DNA from: an uncultured Reyranella sp. | Lineage (GTDB): Bacteria; Pseudomonadota; Alphaproteobacteria; Reyranellales; Reyranellaceae | Direction: 5' to 3' | Assembly (NCBI RefSeq): GCF_945957355.1 | Contig: NZ_CAMFKM010000001.1 | Location: 372,001 to 436,000, forward strand | DNA: 64,000 bases | Part shown: positions 33,545 to 41,401 of the stretch, one piece after another | Layout of the letters: every line of letters begins with the position of its first letter | How positions within the stretch are numbered: the stretch's first letter is position 1 | Program-made: the position numbers and the translations under genes | The notes under the pieces: generated by a model | The model's database searches: none | Told to the model about the DNA's origin: nothing | What the model saw: only the letters and a program-made list of their open reading frames with translations

Positions 33545-33580
33545 TTTCGATTGTTTCGTTTATTTCGTTCGTTTCGTTTG
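33545..33580. repeat. Four-unit 9-bp tandem repeat
   Basis: Units TTTCGATTG, TTTCGTTTA, TTTCGTTCG and TTTCGTTTG in direct succession, consensus TTTCGTTTG. They lie 48-83 bases upstream of the metallo-beta-lactamase-fold gene. Confidence 0.9.
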
Positions 33581-33627
33581 TTGGCCCGAACGTCGGCGTT
33601 TCCAACGGCCCGCGAAAGGAGACCGCG

Positions 33628-34326
33628 ATGAGAACCACCATAGCCGAAATCGCCCCCGGCATCTATCGGCTCTCGACCTTCGTGCCCGCCGTCGGACCGA
33701 CCGGCTTCACCTTCAACCAGTTCCTGATCGACGCCGACGAGCCGCTGCTCTTCCACTACGGCCAGCGCAGCCTCTTCCCGCTGATCGTCGAGGCGGTGAA
33801 GCGCGTGATCCCGCTGACGAAGCTGCGCTGGACGACCTGCTCCCATGTCGAGGGCGACGAAAGCGGCGCGCTGAACCAGTGGCTCGCCGCCGCCCCCAAC
33901 GCCCAGCCGGCGCACGGCCTGACCGGCTGCAACATCTGGCTGAGCGACATGGCCGACCGCCCGCCGCGCACGCTCAAGGACAACGAGGTGCTCGACCTCG
34001 GCGGAAAGAAAGTGCGCTGGCTCGACACGCCGCACGTGCCGCACAACTGGGACGCCGGCCTGATCTACGAGGAGACGACCGGCACGCTGTTCAGCAGCGA
34101 CCTCTTCACCCAGACCGGCCCCGCCGATCCCACCACCGAAAGCGACATCGTCGCCCCCGCCATCGCGGTCGCCGAGCGCCTGCCCTTCATGCCGCCAACG
34201 CCGATGGCCGCGCCGACGCTACGACGGCTGGCCGCGCTGAAGCCAACGACGATTGCGCTGATGCACGGTCCGACGTTCAAGGGCGATGGGACAAAGGCGT
34301 TGGAGGGGTTGGCGGAGTATTACTGA
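33628..34326 (+). CDS. Metallo-beta-lactamase-fold protein, diiron (ODP) type
   Basis: 232 residues resembling the oxygen-binding diiron proteins and the N-terminal domain of flavodiiron proteins. Metal motif SHVEGDESGALNQWL (H-x-E-x-D near 71-75; the sixth position is Glu where many have His). Other ligands are HVPHNWDAG, SSDLFTQ and LMHGPTF. There is no flavodoxin domain, so an external electron donor would be needed if it reduces O2 or NO. GAAAGGAGA precedes the ATG. The accessory island begins shortly after the stop. Confidence 0.85.
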   Translation: MRTTIAEIAPGIYRLSTFVPAVGPTGFTFNQFLIDADEPLLFHYGQRSLFPLIVEAVKRVIPLTKLRWTTCSHVEGDESGALNQWLAAAPNAQPAHGLTGCNIWLSDMADRPPRTLKDNEVLDLGGKKVRWLDTPHVPHNWDAGLIYEETTGTLFSSDLFTQTGPADPTTESDIVAPAIAVAERLPFMPPTPMAAPTLRRLAALKPTTIALMHGPTFKGDGTKALEGLAEYY

Positions 34327-34586
34327 CGCGTCGCAAGCATGCGTCGGTCGCGTTCGCCGAGGGAGGCTGCCTCCGCATTTGGCTTCAGCTAACTGGAACA
34401 GGCACGCTCAAGTTATTCGACCTGAACAAAGGTGATTGAGCAGACTTTCCGGACGGCGGCGCGGTGTTGCCACGCTAGATTTCAGTACAACAACCTATCT
34501 TAAACGTCGTCAATCGAAGCCGCCAAGGGCTTCTCTTCTAGCTGGAGTAAGTCTAACCTCCTTACAACCACCGGGAGGAGTAGTTT

Positions 34587-35135
34587 GTGAAAGGCTACAT
34601 CTATATTAGCAGCCCTAGGGCAGACCCTGAGCGAAACAAGAACCTGAATGATCCAATTTTCCGCCGCCCCCCAACGCTCGGCGGGTGCATGCCGCCCATC
34701 CGGCGCTTGGTGCAGGCTGGCGATCATGTCTTCGTAATTAGCGGGACTACTAAAGGCGTACAGCAGTACGTCGTAGGCGGCTTCCAAGTGGCTGAAAAAA
34801 TTAGCGCATTAGCTGCCTATAAGCGGTTTCCCGAGAACCGACTGAAAATGGACGCCAACGGCAAGCTGGTGGGAAACATCCTGGTGGATAGCGCAGGAAA
34901 CCAGCATCCGCTAGATACTCATAGCTCCAAAAATTTCGCTCGCCGGGTCGAAAATTACCTGGTTGGCGTTAATCCTGTGGCACTGGAAACGCCTGAGGAA
35001 GTCGCTCGCGGCCGAAGCGAAACCCTGGACCGCCTATCTTCTATTCTTGAGCGACCACGCGCCAATCGAGTTATCGATGTCATGGGGCGTTGGGCCAAGC
35101 TCGACGAAGCGCAAATCATGAAGACGCTTGACTGA
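34587..35135 (+). CDS. Nmad2/EVE-like (PUA-fold) putative protein
   Basis: 182 residues from GTG 34587, with GGGAGGAG six bases upstream. The order GGCMPPIRRLVQAGDHVFVISG, QQYVVGGFQVAEKIS and YKRFPENRL resembles Nucleotide-modification-associated domain 2 and EVE proteins, which read modified bases. The match is by pattern only. The C-terminal 50 residues are helical. Its stop overlaps the ImmA/IrrE gene by 8 bases, making a translationally coupled unit. The low GC relative to neighbours supports horizontal origin. Confidence 0.5.
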   Translation: MKGYIYISSPRADPERNKNLNDPIFRRPPTLGGCMPPIRRLVQAGDHVFVISGTTKGVQQYVVGGFQVAEKISALAAYKRFPENRLKMDANGKLVGNILVDSAGNQHPLDTHSSKNFARRVENYLVGVNPVALETPEEVARGRSETLDRLSSILERPRANRVIDVMGRWAKLDEAQIMKTLD

Positions 35136-36303
35136 CTACGTGGGATCAAGGCCCAGTCAGCCTGAAATGGCAAACGTGGCCGCCACCCTTCGAGCGCTTT
35201 TGCTCCAGCCGAACGAGATCGCATCACGCACTCGTTTGAAGCCTGAGCGCGTGCAGGAGATTCTGGGCGGTTCTCAAGTTGCGGCGTCGGAACTGAGAGC
35301 CTTGGCGCGCGGTCTCAAGCTGTCAATGCGAGACTTCACGTCGGCCGGATCGCCGGCGGCCAATCAGAAGTTCGGGACTCGCTTCCGGTCGCCTGGAGTT
35401 GCGAGTGTAGAGCGAGAGCCCACCCTTGATCGCTTGGCAGGGTTTGTGGATGCCGCGCTCAAAGTCCTACCGGCTCGCGAACGCCTTCCTGATTGGCTCA
35501 ACGAGTTCGGACTTCAAGGACAAGAATCCTACGATGAAGCAGAGCGCCTGGCTTCAGAACTGCGCGCCTTCATCTATCCAGGTGAGATGGACAGCCCCGC
35601 GATCGATCTTCCGCAGCGCTTGCGCAAGCTCGACGGCCTGATCGTCAGCCAACTCAAAAACTCTAAGTATGAGGGAGCGTCCGTCGCAGCGGGCGGCTAT
35701 CTCTTTGTTTTTGTTTCACCGCGCTTTCCAGCGAGGATGCTATTCACGCTGGGCCATGAACTCGGCCATGTAGTTGCTCACCATTCCTTGCAATCCGCGC
35801 ACCTCGATCTCGCGACCAACATTGGGACCTTTCGCAACCGATCGGAAAGCTTCGCCGATGCATTTTCATCGGCATTTCTCCTGCCGCCTCAAACTGTAGG
35901 CGCTACGCTCCAAGCGGTACGCGAAGCAATCCGCGCGACGAGCGATGAGATTGGCGACGTCGAGATTCTCATTTTAGCCCGAATGTACGGCGTATCCTTT
36001 GATGTCGCCGCGCGGCGGTGCGAGGCCCTCGATTTGCTACCCAGCGGTGGCGCGGTGTCGCTAGCTGAGTACTTGCGCCAGCATCACAAGAATCCTGAGA
36101 AGCGGGCGGAAGCACTGAAGCTGCCGCCGAGGCAAGCCGTGCACTTCGACGCCGTCTCTCCCATCCTCATGAAGTTTGTCCACCAAAGCGTAGCAAGCGG
36201 CGAGACTTCCCCATCGTGGATCGCTGACCGCCTCGGTATGTCGATAGAAAGCATTTATAGCACCCACGCATCGACGGGCGAGCGACGTGCGTCTACTCAT
36301 TGA
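35128..36303 (+). CDS. HTH plus ImmA/IrrE-family metallopeptidase
   Basis: 391 residues if started at TTG 35128 (ATG 35166 would remove 13). Residues 30-68 look like an XRE-type HTH (NEIASRTRLKPERVQEILGG). The zinc-peptidase motif HELGH lies at 210-214, with the distal Glu in RSESFADAFSSAFLLP near 240. The C-terminal part has a second helical region (SIESIYSTH). Proteins of this type cleave a repressor or antitoxin when triggered, as in ICEBs1 ImmA or Deinococcus IrrE. It overlaps both the upstream gene (8 bases) and the downstream PIN gene (17 bases). Confidence 0.85.
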   Translation: MTDYVGSRPSQPEMANVAATLRALLLQPNEIASRTRLKPERVQEILGGSQVAASELRALARGLKLSMRDFTSAGSPAANQKFGTRFRSPGVASVEREPTLDRLAGFVDAALKVLPARERLPDWLNEFGLQGQESYDEAERLASELRAFIYPGEMDSPAIDLPQRLRKLDGLIVSQLKNSKYEGASVAAGGYLFVFVSPRFPARMLFTLGHELGHVVAHHSLQSAHLDLATNIGTFRNRSESFADAFSSAFLLPPQTVGATLQAVREAIRATSDEIGDVEILILARMYGVSFDVAARRCEALDLLPSGGAVSLAEYLRQHHKNPEKRAEALKLPPRQAVHFDAVSPILMKFVHQSVASGETSPSWIADRLGMSIESIYSTHASTGERRASTH

Positions 36304-36787
36304 CGCCTGCGCAGCGATAAATCTCCACAATTGCGGAAAGCTCGCAATCGTTTGTGATTTGCCGAACACCGAGATCGCACTTTCGCCGATCGTCGTCTCT
36401 GAATGCGGACTAGGTTGCGCCGCCGAAATTCTCGCCTTGGAGGCGGCAGGGCGCATTCACTTTGTGCCCGACAGCGAGATTTCGACAGATCGCTTCCTGG
36501 ACCTCGTAGCTGAAAATGATATCGGCGATGGCGAACTAGAATCCATCGCAGTGTGCGAGGCCACTGACCGTGCGTTCTGCACCGACGACGGACCGGCTCG
36601 GCGGCTCGCGTCCAACATGCTGGGCGCCGCGAAAGTTTTCGGCAGCCTGCGACTTCTGAAGCTTGCGGTTGAAGCCTCGCTGATAAAGTGCACCGACGCG
36701 TTTGCGGGCTACCTTTCAATGCGGGACAGTGGCGGGTTCTTGCCCCAGCTAGAGAGCGACTTTTTCTGCATCAGCGCGCCAACGTGA
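36287..36787 (+). CDS. PIN-domain nuclease, DUF3368-like
   Basis: 166 residues from GTG 36287, inside the previous coding region. The acidic set of a PIN RNase is visible: D6 in LLIDACAAINL, Glu in VVSECGLG, GDGELESIAVCEA near 80 and CTDDGPARRLA near 98. The C-terminus (FGSLRLLKLAVEASLIKC and GGFLPQLESDFF) follows the DUF3368 pattern. PIN RNases of toxin-antitoxin systems cut RNA. No small antitoxin gene precedes it; instead the ImmA/IrrE protein is its immediate partner. Confidence 0.75.
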   Translation: MRLLIDACAAINLHNCGKLAIVCDLPNTEIALSPIVVSECGLGCAAEILALEAAGRIHFVPDSEISTDRFLDLVAENDIGDGELESIAVCEATDRAFCTDDGPARRLASNMLGAAKVFGSLRLLKLAVEASLIKCTDAFAGYLSMRDSGGFLPQLESDFFCISAPT

Positions 36788-36824
36788 GCCGAGCAACACA
36801 GAACCAACGGGGAGAGAAAGCAGC

Positions 36825-37142
36825 ATGAGCGAAAGTGAACGTGCACAGACCCTTCTGGAGCAGTTCGACGCCGCCTACGCCACGGTGACCCTAGATCGAC
36901 GCGACATATACGGCGCGCCGGCCGACACCTACCGGCGCATCGCCGCCATGCGAGCCATAGTCGATGAATGCCAAGATCCACAGATTCGGGAAATCTTAGC
37001 GATGGTAGTCACGAAGATCGCCCGCTTGGTGCAAACTCCAAGTCACATCGATTCTTGGGTAGATGTGGCTGGTTACGCACGTTGTGGGGTGATGCTGCTG
37101 GACGACCGCACTTCTGTTGCCCCTTCTGCCGCGCCAGCTTGA
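36825..37142 (+). CDS. DUF6378 phage-type protein
   Basis: 105 residues. RRDIYGAPADTYRRIAAM followed by KIARLVQTPSHIDSWVDVAGYARCG matches the DUF6378 family, small proteins mostly found in phages and prophages with the pattern YG-x-P-x-x-x-F-x-R-I and DSW-x-D-x-AGY. The function is unknown. GGGGAGAGAAAG precedes the ATG. Its presence marks phage ancestry for part of the island. It follows the PIN gene by 37 bases. Confidence 0.8.
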   Translation: MSESERAQTLLEQFDAAYATVTLDRRDIYGAPADTYRRIAAMRAIVDECQDPQIREILAMVVTKIARLVQTPSHIDSWVDVAGYARCGVMLLDDRTSVAPSAAPA

Positions 37143-37224
37143 CCGCCGTTGTTGAATTTCAGGGCGTAGGCTTACCAATCTAGTCTCGATCTCCATACCT
37201 ATCGGACGCGGCGTGAGGAAGTAG

Positions 37225-38346
37225 ATGTTCGTAGAGAGAAAGATCAGCCCTACGTCGGGGACTGTCGAGCTCTGGTGGGCCAAAGACGGCCCCGGGGCGG
37301 AGAGGACGCTCGTCCGCAAGATCGCCGATGAGCAGCCTTTGGTGATGGATTCAGAGCGGGGATCGCGAGAGCGCGGTGCCATTTGCTGGGCACACGGGCG
37401 AACCTTGGGAAATATCGAGATTCAATCACCTGAGCTTCTCAATCAATTCGCGAGGAAGCGCGCCGAAGACGTCACTCTACCCTGCGATTTTGTTTATGCA
37501 GGAAAGTATCGGCACGGCGCGGATCGGTGGTGGTGCCGGACCCATCAGAGCCACTGGGGAATCAAGTCGGATCTCGCTGCTCTAGATGCTTCAGGTGTTC
37601 TACAATGCTCAAACCATAACCAGCTGATGAATTATGAGCTTCACCCTTACACTGTAGATCTCGACGAGTATGCGGAAGTCGGCGTTTGGTGCTCTCTGCC
37701 TGCTGCACTTTCGACCGCTGAGATAAGTCCACGACCACCGAAGATACACGTCCATGTTCGTGACAAGCCTGGCGCCCGGAAACGCATAGACAAGGATTTC
37801 GCAGTCGTAAGCACCGCCTACTCCACGCAGGTCGGACTGTTCGGACGCGAAGATACAATACGAGTTGATATCACCCCACCAGCGGCGTTCGACTTCGTGT
37901 GCGCATTGGAATCAGGCAAGGAATTGGGCTGCATTGATTGTTCAAACTGTGGCCACCCTCATCTGGACCTTGGAACATTTGGAAAGACGCCACATCGCAA
38001 GCACTTCTGCGCAAATTGTGGCCGAGACAGTACCTGGAGCAAAACAGCGATCATATCGACGCCATTAAAGCCGCTCCATGATCGGACGGCGAGCAATCTC
38101 TCATGCTTGACAGCCAATCGAGTGCTAAATCTCGACGACCACAAGGGACACAGTTACACGATTTGGGCATCAACGCCTGCGATTGTCTGGACGGCGAGTC
38201 GACCGCAGGAATTTGGAATTCACGTTCACGTACATGACGGCATGGATCGGATAATCGATGACACGTTCGGGGAAGTCATTCTCAACGGCAAGCTGCTCGT
38301 TCGTAACGAATTGCTTCAAGCGATGATCGAGCGGGCGATCGTCTAG
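37225..38346 (+). CDS. Zinc-ribbon orphan protein of the island
   Basis: 373 residues, family not recognised. Visible features: two C-x-x-H pairs (WWCRTHQSH and LQCSNHNQ, residues 105-135) and later CIDCSNCGHPH ... KHFCANCGRDS (about 235-270), a zinc ribbon. The phrases PPKIHVHVRDKPGARKRIDKDF and FGIHVHVHDGMDRIIDDTFGEV look like two copies of one unit, at about 172 and 332. AGGAAG lies just before ATG 37225. No signal or membrane segments. Low-GC codon use like its island neighbours. Confidence 0.7.
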   Translation: MFVERKISPTSGTVELWWAKDGPGAERTLVRKIADEQPLVMDSERGSRERGAICWAHGRTLGNIEIQSPELLNQFARKRAEDVTLPCDFVYAGKYRHGADRWWCRTHQSHWGIKSDLAALDASGVLQCSNHNQLMNYELHPYTVDLDEYAEVGVWCSLPAALSTAEISPRPPKIHVHVRDKPGARKRIDKDFAVVSTAYSTQVGLFGREDTIRVDITPPAAFDFVCALESGKELGCIDCSNCGHPHLDLGTFGKTPHRKHFCANCGRDSTWSKTAIISTPLKPLHDRTASNLSCLTANRVLNLDDHKGHSYTIWASTPAIVWTASRPQEFGIHVHVHDGMDRIIDDTFGEVILNGKLLVRNELLQAMIERAIV

Positions 38347-38717
38347 ATCGAGACGGACATCAAGGCTGGCGGATCGCCTATGCGACAGGTCTCACTCGTC
38401 AAGAGAAGTCACTTTGTGAAGCCTCAGATTGGCGTGCTTTTCGGATGGCCATGAAGCACTGCGACAAACCTCTGTTCGGCGAACTTCCTTGAGAATCGGA
38501 TGATTGCGAGACAACAAAAATGCCCCCTATTGCGGAGCTAATTCTCTTAGAGATTGTGGCGCCCGGAAGGAGTCCTCAAGCTTTCTTTTCGTCGTCAAAA
38601 GACTGTCGGGGACTTCATCAGGGGGTCTGCGGCAAACGTAAATCCACTCGGGCTGTCGCGTAAGCCTAGCTGCAAGGCAAGCCCGCCGCTTCGATCGTCC
38701 CCGAATTGGGAACTCAC
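38347..38717. other. Gap without recognised gene at the island's right edge
   Basis: About 370 bases. Composition moves from AT-richer (38350-38600) to the GC-rich backbone near 38650. I see no tRNA, no palindrome of the repeat families and no open frame with credible codon use. It probably holds the island boundary and the aldo-keto reductase promoter. Confidence 0.6.
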
Positions 38718-39674
38718 ATGCACTACCGCCCCCTCGGAAACACCGGCCTCACCGTCTCCGTCGCCGGGCTCGGCTGCGGCGGCAACAGCCGGCTCGGGCT
38801 GGGGCGCGGGGCGAGTTTCGACGAGTGCGTGGGGGTCGCGCGGGCGGCGATCGATCTCGGGGTCAACTTCCTCGACACGGCCGAAGCCTACGGGACCGAG
38901 GAGATCGTGGGCGCGGCGGTGAAAGCCTATGACCGCGACAAGCTGGTGATCTCGACCAAGGCGCTGTTCAAGGAGGGCGACACGGCGGAGACGGTGACGC
39001 GGAAGGTCGAGGCGTCGCTGAAGCGGCTCGGGCTCGACCATGTCGACGTCTTCCATTTCCACGCGGTCGGTCCCGCTGCCTACGAGCATCATCGCGACGT
39101 GCTGGCGCCGGCGCTGCTGCGGCTGAAGGAGCAGGGCAAGGTGCGCCATGTCGGCCTCACCGAGACGGGGCCGCGCGATCCCGAGCAGGCGATGCTCTCC
39201 CGCGCCGTCGAGGAGGCGCCGTGGGAGGTCGTCATGCTGGCCTACAGCCTGGTGAACCAGGGCGCGCGCACCAGGGTGTTCCCGGTGACCGCGCGGCGCG
39301 GCATCGGCACCCTGCTGATGTTCGTCGTGCGCAACATCTTCAGCAACGACGCCTACCGCCGCGCCGTGTTCGCGAAGCTGGTCGAGGACGGGCGGCTCGA
39401 TGCGTCGGTGCTGGCCGGCGGCGACGATCCCCTCGCCTTCCTCGTCGCCGAGGGCGGCGCGGCGAGCATCACCGATGCGGCCTATCGCTATGCGCGCCAC
39501 GAGAAGGGCGCCGACGTGATCCTGTTCGGCACCGGCAACCGGGCGCATGTGAAGGCCAATATCGAGTCGATCCTGCGCCCGCCGCTGCCCGCGCCGGTGG
39601 TCGAGCGGCTGCACCGGACGTTCGGGCACCTGAGCGGCGTCGGGCTCGATCTGCCGGGGCCGGTGAAGGCCTGA
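38718..39674 (+). CDS. Aldo/keto reductase
   Basis: 318 residues. The AKR tetrad is partly visible: Asp-Tyr in NFLDTAEAYGTEEIVG (D/Y), Lys in KLVISTKALF, and His in DVFHFHAVGP. N-terminal YRPLGNTGLTVSVAGLGCGG is standard. It reduces aldehydes or ketones with NADPH; the substrate is unknown. ATG 38718 is used; no clear Shine-Dalgarno. It restores backbone composition after the island and is followed by the R4 palindrome. Confidence 0.9.
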   Translation: MHYRPLGNTGLTVSVAGLGCGGNSRLGLGRGASFDECVGVARAAIDLGVNFLDTAEAYGTEEIVGAAVKAYDRDKLVISTKALFKEGDTAETVTRKVEASLKRLGLDHVDVFHFHAVGPAAYEHHRDVLAPALLRLKEQGKVRHVGLTETGPRDPEQAMLSRAVEEAPWEVVMLAYSLVNQGARTRVFPVTARRGIGTLLMFVVRNIFSNDAYRRAVFAKLVEDGRLDASVLAGGDDPLAFLVAEGGAASITDAAYRYARHEKGADVILFGTGNRAHVKANIESILRPPLPAPVVERLHRTFGHLSGVGLDLPGPVKA

Positions 39675-39691
39675 GGGCCGGGAAGACATAC

Positions 39692-39813
39692 CCGTCGTCT
39701 CGACCGGAGCGAAGCGGAGTGGAGAGACCTTCTCTCAACGATTAGCCGGCTTTTGGTGGAGAGAAGGTCTCTCCGCTTCGCCTCGCTGCGCGAGGCTACG
39801 GTCGAGACGACGG
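39692..39813. repeat. R4 long palindrome
   Basis: CCGTCGTCTCGACC at the left pairs with GGTCGAGACGACGG-type sequence at the right (39799-39813). Inside, GGAGAGACCTTCTCTC pairs with GAGAGAAGGTCTCTCC. A separate hairpin CCTCGCTGCGCGAGG lies on the right arm only. Placed in the gap between the convergent aldo-keto reductase and small ORF. Single copy here. Confidence 0.9.
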
Positions 39814-39833
39814 AGGCGCGCGGAAGAATTCCC

Positions 39834-40025
39834 TCAGTCCTCGTCGCGGATGACGAAGCGGGCCTGGCGGACTTCCTCGGCCGACCAGCCGTCGGCCTGC
39901 ATCTGCGCGCGGGCGCGGTCGACGTAATCCTGGTCGAAGATCGGGGCGTTCACGAAGCCCAGCACGATCGAATAGGAGCGGAGAAATTCGTCGCGCAGGA
40001 AGACGTCGATGAGCTTGGTCGGCAC
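39834..40025 (-). CDS. Small conserved-looking hypothetical protein
   Basis: 63 residues from GTG 40025 (TTG 40046 adds seven). The chain contains KLIDVFLRDEFLRSY, VNAPIFDQDYVDRARAQMQA and ends FVIRDED. Codon use is that of a real gene, and charged and hydrophobic residues alternate as in a helical protein. It is divergent from the SRPBCC gene. No strong ribosome site. No family recognised. Confidence 0.5.
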   Translation of the reverse strand: MPTKLIDVFLRDEFLRSYSIVLGFVNAPIFDQDYVDRARAQMQADGWSAEEVRQARFVIRDED

Positions 40026-40113
40026 GACGGAACTAATGCCAGCCAATAGTGAACCTATTTTGAAGGCGGCCGCCGGCCGGGGGAGACTGATCGCAGAAGG
40101 AGGATCAGACCCC

Positions 40114-40578
40114 ATGGCGACCGAGACCACGACCGAGACCGGAACCGTCCGCCTGCACCGCGTGCTGACCGCCCCGCCGGAGCGCATCTACCGCGCCTTC
40201 CTCGACGCCGACGCCATGGCCAAGTGGCTGCCGCCGCACGGCTTCACCGGCCACGTCCATTCGATGGATGCGCGGGTGGGCGGCGGCTACCGCATGTCCT
40301 TCACCAACTTCTCGTCGGGCAACAGCCATTCCTTTGGCGGCACCTTCGTCGAGCTGGTGCCCAACGAGCGCATTCGCCACACCGACAAATTCGACGATCC
40401 CAACCTGCCCGGCGAGATGCAGACCACGATCGTCCTGCGCAAGGTGTCGGTAGGCACCGAGATCGAGATCGTGCAGGAGGGCATCCCCGCCGTCATCCCG
40501 ACCGAGGCCTGTTACCTCGGCTGGCAGGAGTCTCTGACCCTGCTGGCGCAGCTGGTGCAGCCGGAAATTCCGGGGTGA
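40114..40578 (+). CDS. SRPBCC (AHSA1/START-like) domain protein
   Basis: 154 residues. VRLHRVLTAPPERIYRAFLD, WLPPHGFTGHVHSMDARVGG and GWQESLTLLAQLVQ define the AHSA1-type SRPBCC fold, a hydrophobic-pocket domain. Such proteins bind small lipophilic ligands or assist enzymes; the ligand is not known. AGAAGGAGG lies 11-19 bases before ATG 40114. Followed at 21 bases by R1 copy 2. Confidence 0.9.
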   Translation: MATETTTETGTVRLHRVLTAPPERIYRAFLDADAMAKWLPPHGFTGHVHSMDARVGGGYRMSFTNFSSGNSHSFGGTFVELVPNERIRHTDKFDDPNLPGEMQTTIVLRKVSVGTEIEIVQEGIPAVIPTEACYLGWQESLTLLAQLVQPEIPG

Positions 40579-40598
40579 GCCTGAGCCGGTAGCTCCTT

Positions 40599-40659
40599 GG
40601 AGCGCGCCACTCCAGTGGCGCTCATGCCTTGCTCGAGCGCCACTGGAGTGGCGCGCTCC
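40599..40659. repeat. R1 palindromic repeat, copy 2
   Basis: Arms identical to copy 1, separated by a 15-base spacer containing ATGCCTTGC. Lies between the convergent SRPBCC and queE genes. Confidence 0.95.
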
Positions 40660-40675
40660 CTTGAAAGGCTTTGCG

Positions 40676-41401
40676 CTACACCCCGCGCTCGTTGCCCCAG
40701 GCCAGCACGTGCAGCTGCGGCAGCACGGTCGCGTCGAACCAGCGGTCCTGCGCCACCCGGTCGACCAGCCAGCGGAAGCGGGCCATGAGGCCCTGCTGGT
40801 CGACGCCGTCGCGGCCGGCCTCGTTGGGCTCGCCAGGCGTGTGGTTGCCGATGGAGAGATAGACCGGCAGCGACGGATGGCGCGCGGCGGCGGCGCGGGC
40901 AAAGGCGTAGTCGGCCTCGTCGAACACCGCGACCTTGAGCACGGTCTGCGGCCCGCCGTTCGCGGCGGCGAGGCAGGCGTCGAAGGCGCTCCAGTCGGTC
41001 GCCATGCCGGACGAAGGCGGCTTGGGCGAGAGCACGAGATGGTCGAGCATCGCGAACCAGGCGGCGGCGACGCTGCCCTGGGTCTCCATCGCGAAGCGAT
41101 GGCCGCGTAGGTGGCCCTGCTCGATCAGCGGCCCGAGCGACTGGATCGCGGGATTGCCGCCCGAGATCGTCACCAGCACCGGCGCGCTGCCGGTCAGTTC
41201 GTCGACCTTCGCGAGGATCGCGTCGGGCGCCATCGGCCGCCAGTCGTGGCGGTATTCCGGCAGCACGGCATAGAGCGTGTCGCACCAGGTGCAGCGATAG
41301 TCGCAGCCGCCGGTGCGCACGAACACGGTGGGCTTGCCGATCAGCGCGCCCTCCCCCTGCACCGTGGGCCCGAAGATCTCGGAGATGCGGATCGCGCTCA
41401 T
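40676..41401 (-). CDS. queE: 7-carboxy-7-deazaguanine synthase
   Basis: 241 residues, a compact radical-SAM enzyme. C33, C37 and C40 ([12 protein letters not shown]) form the C-x3-C-x2-C cluster-binding motif. [17 protein letters not shown] is the QueE N-terminus, and ISGGNPAI contains the GGNP SAM-binding motif. It converts carboxytetrahydropterin to 7-carboxy-7-deazaguanine for queuosine tRNA modification. The start shares ATGA with the queD stop. queC and queF are not in the window. Confidence 0.95.
   Translation of the reverse strand: MSAIRISEIFGPTVQGEGALIGKPTVFVRTGGCDYRCTWCDTLYAVLPEYRHDWRPMAPDAILAKVDELTGSAPVLVTISGGNPAIQSLGPLIEQGHLRGHRFAMETQGSVAAAWFAMLDHLVLSPKPPSSGMATDWSAFDACLAAANGGPQTVLKVAVFDEADYAFARAAAARHPSLPVYLSIGNHTPGEPNEAGRDGVDQQGLMARFRWLVDRVAQDRWFDATVLPQLHVLAWGNERGV

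Larger units (their letters stand above)
34430..38650. other. Accessory island with lower GC and different codon use
   Basis: Boundaries are approximate and judged by eye from base composition. Within it, codons such as ATT, AAA, GAT and TCG-poor mixes rise, and AT-rich gaps replace the GC-rich gaps of the flanks. Contents: Nmad2/EVE-like protein, HTH-ImmA/IrrE peptidase, PIN nuclease, DUF6378 phage-type gene and a zinc-ribbon orphan, all on the plus strand. I find no integrase, no tRNA and no convincing att repeats at the edges. Confidence 0.7.

Noticed and set aside
33545..33580. CRISPR array
   Set aside because: Units are 9 bases with no spacers and no cas genes; it is a simple tandem repeat. 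No CRISPR array was found anywhere in the window.
34430..38650. Complete prophage or integrative element
   Set aside because: Only one phage-type gene is present and there is no integrase, terminase or structural gene.
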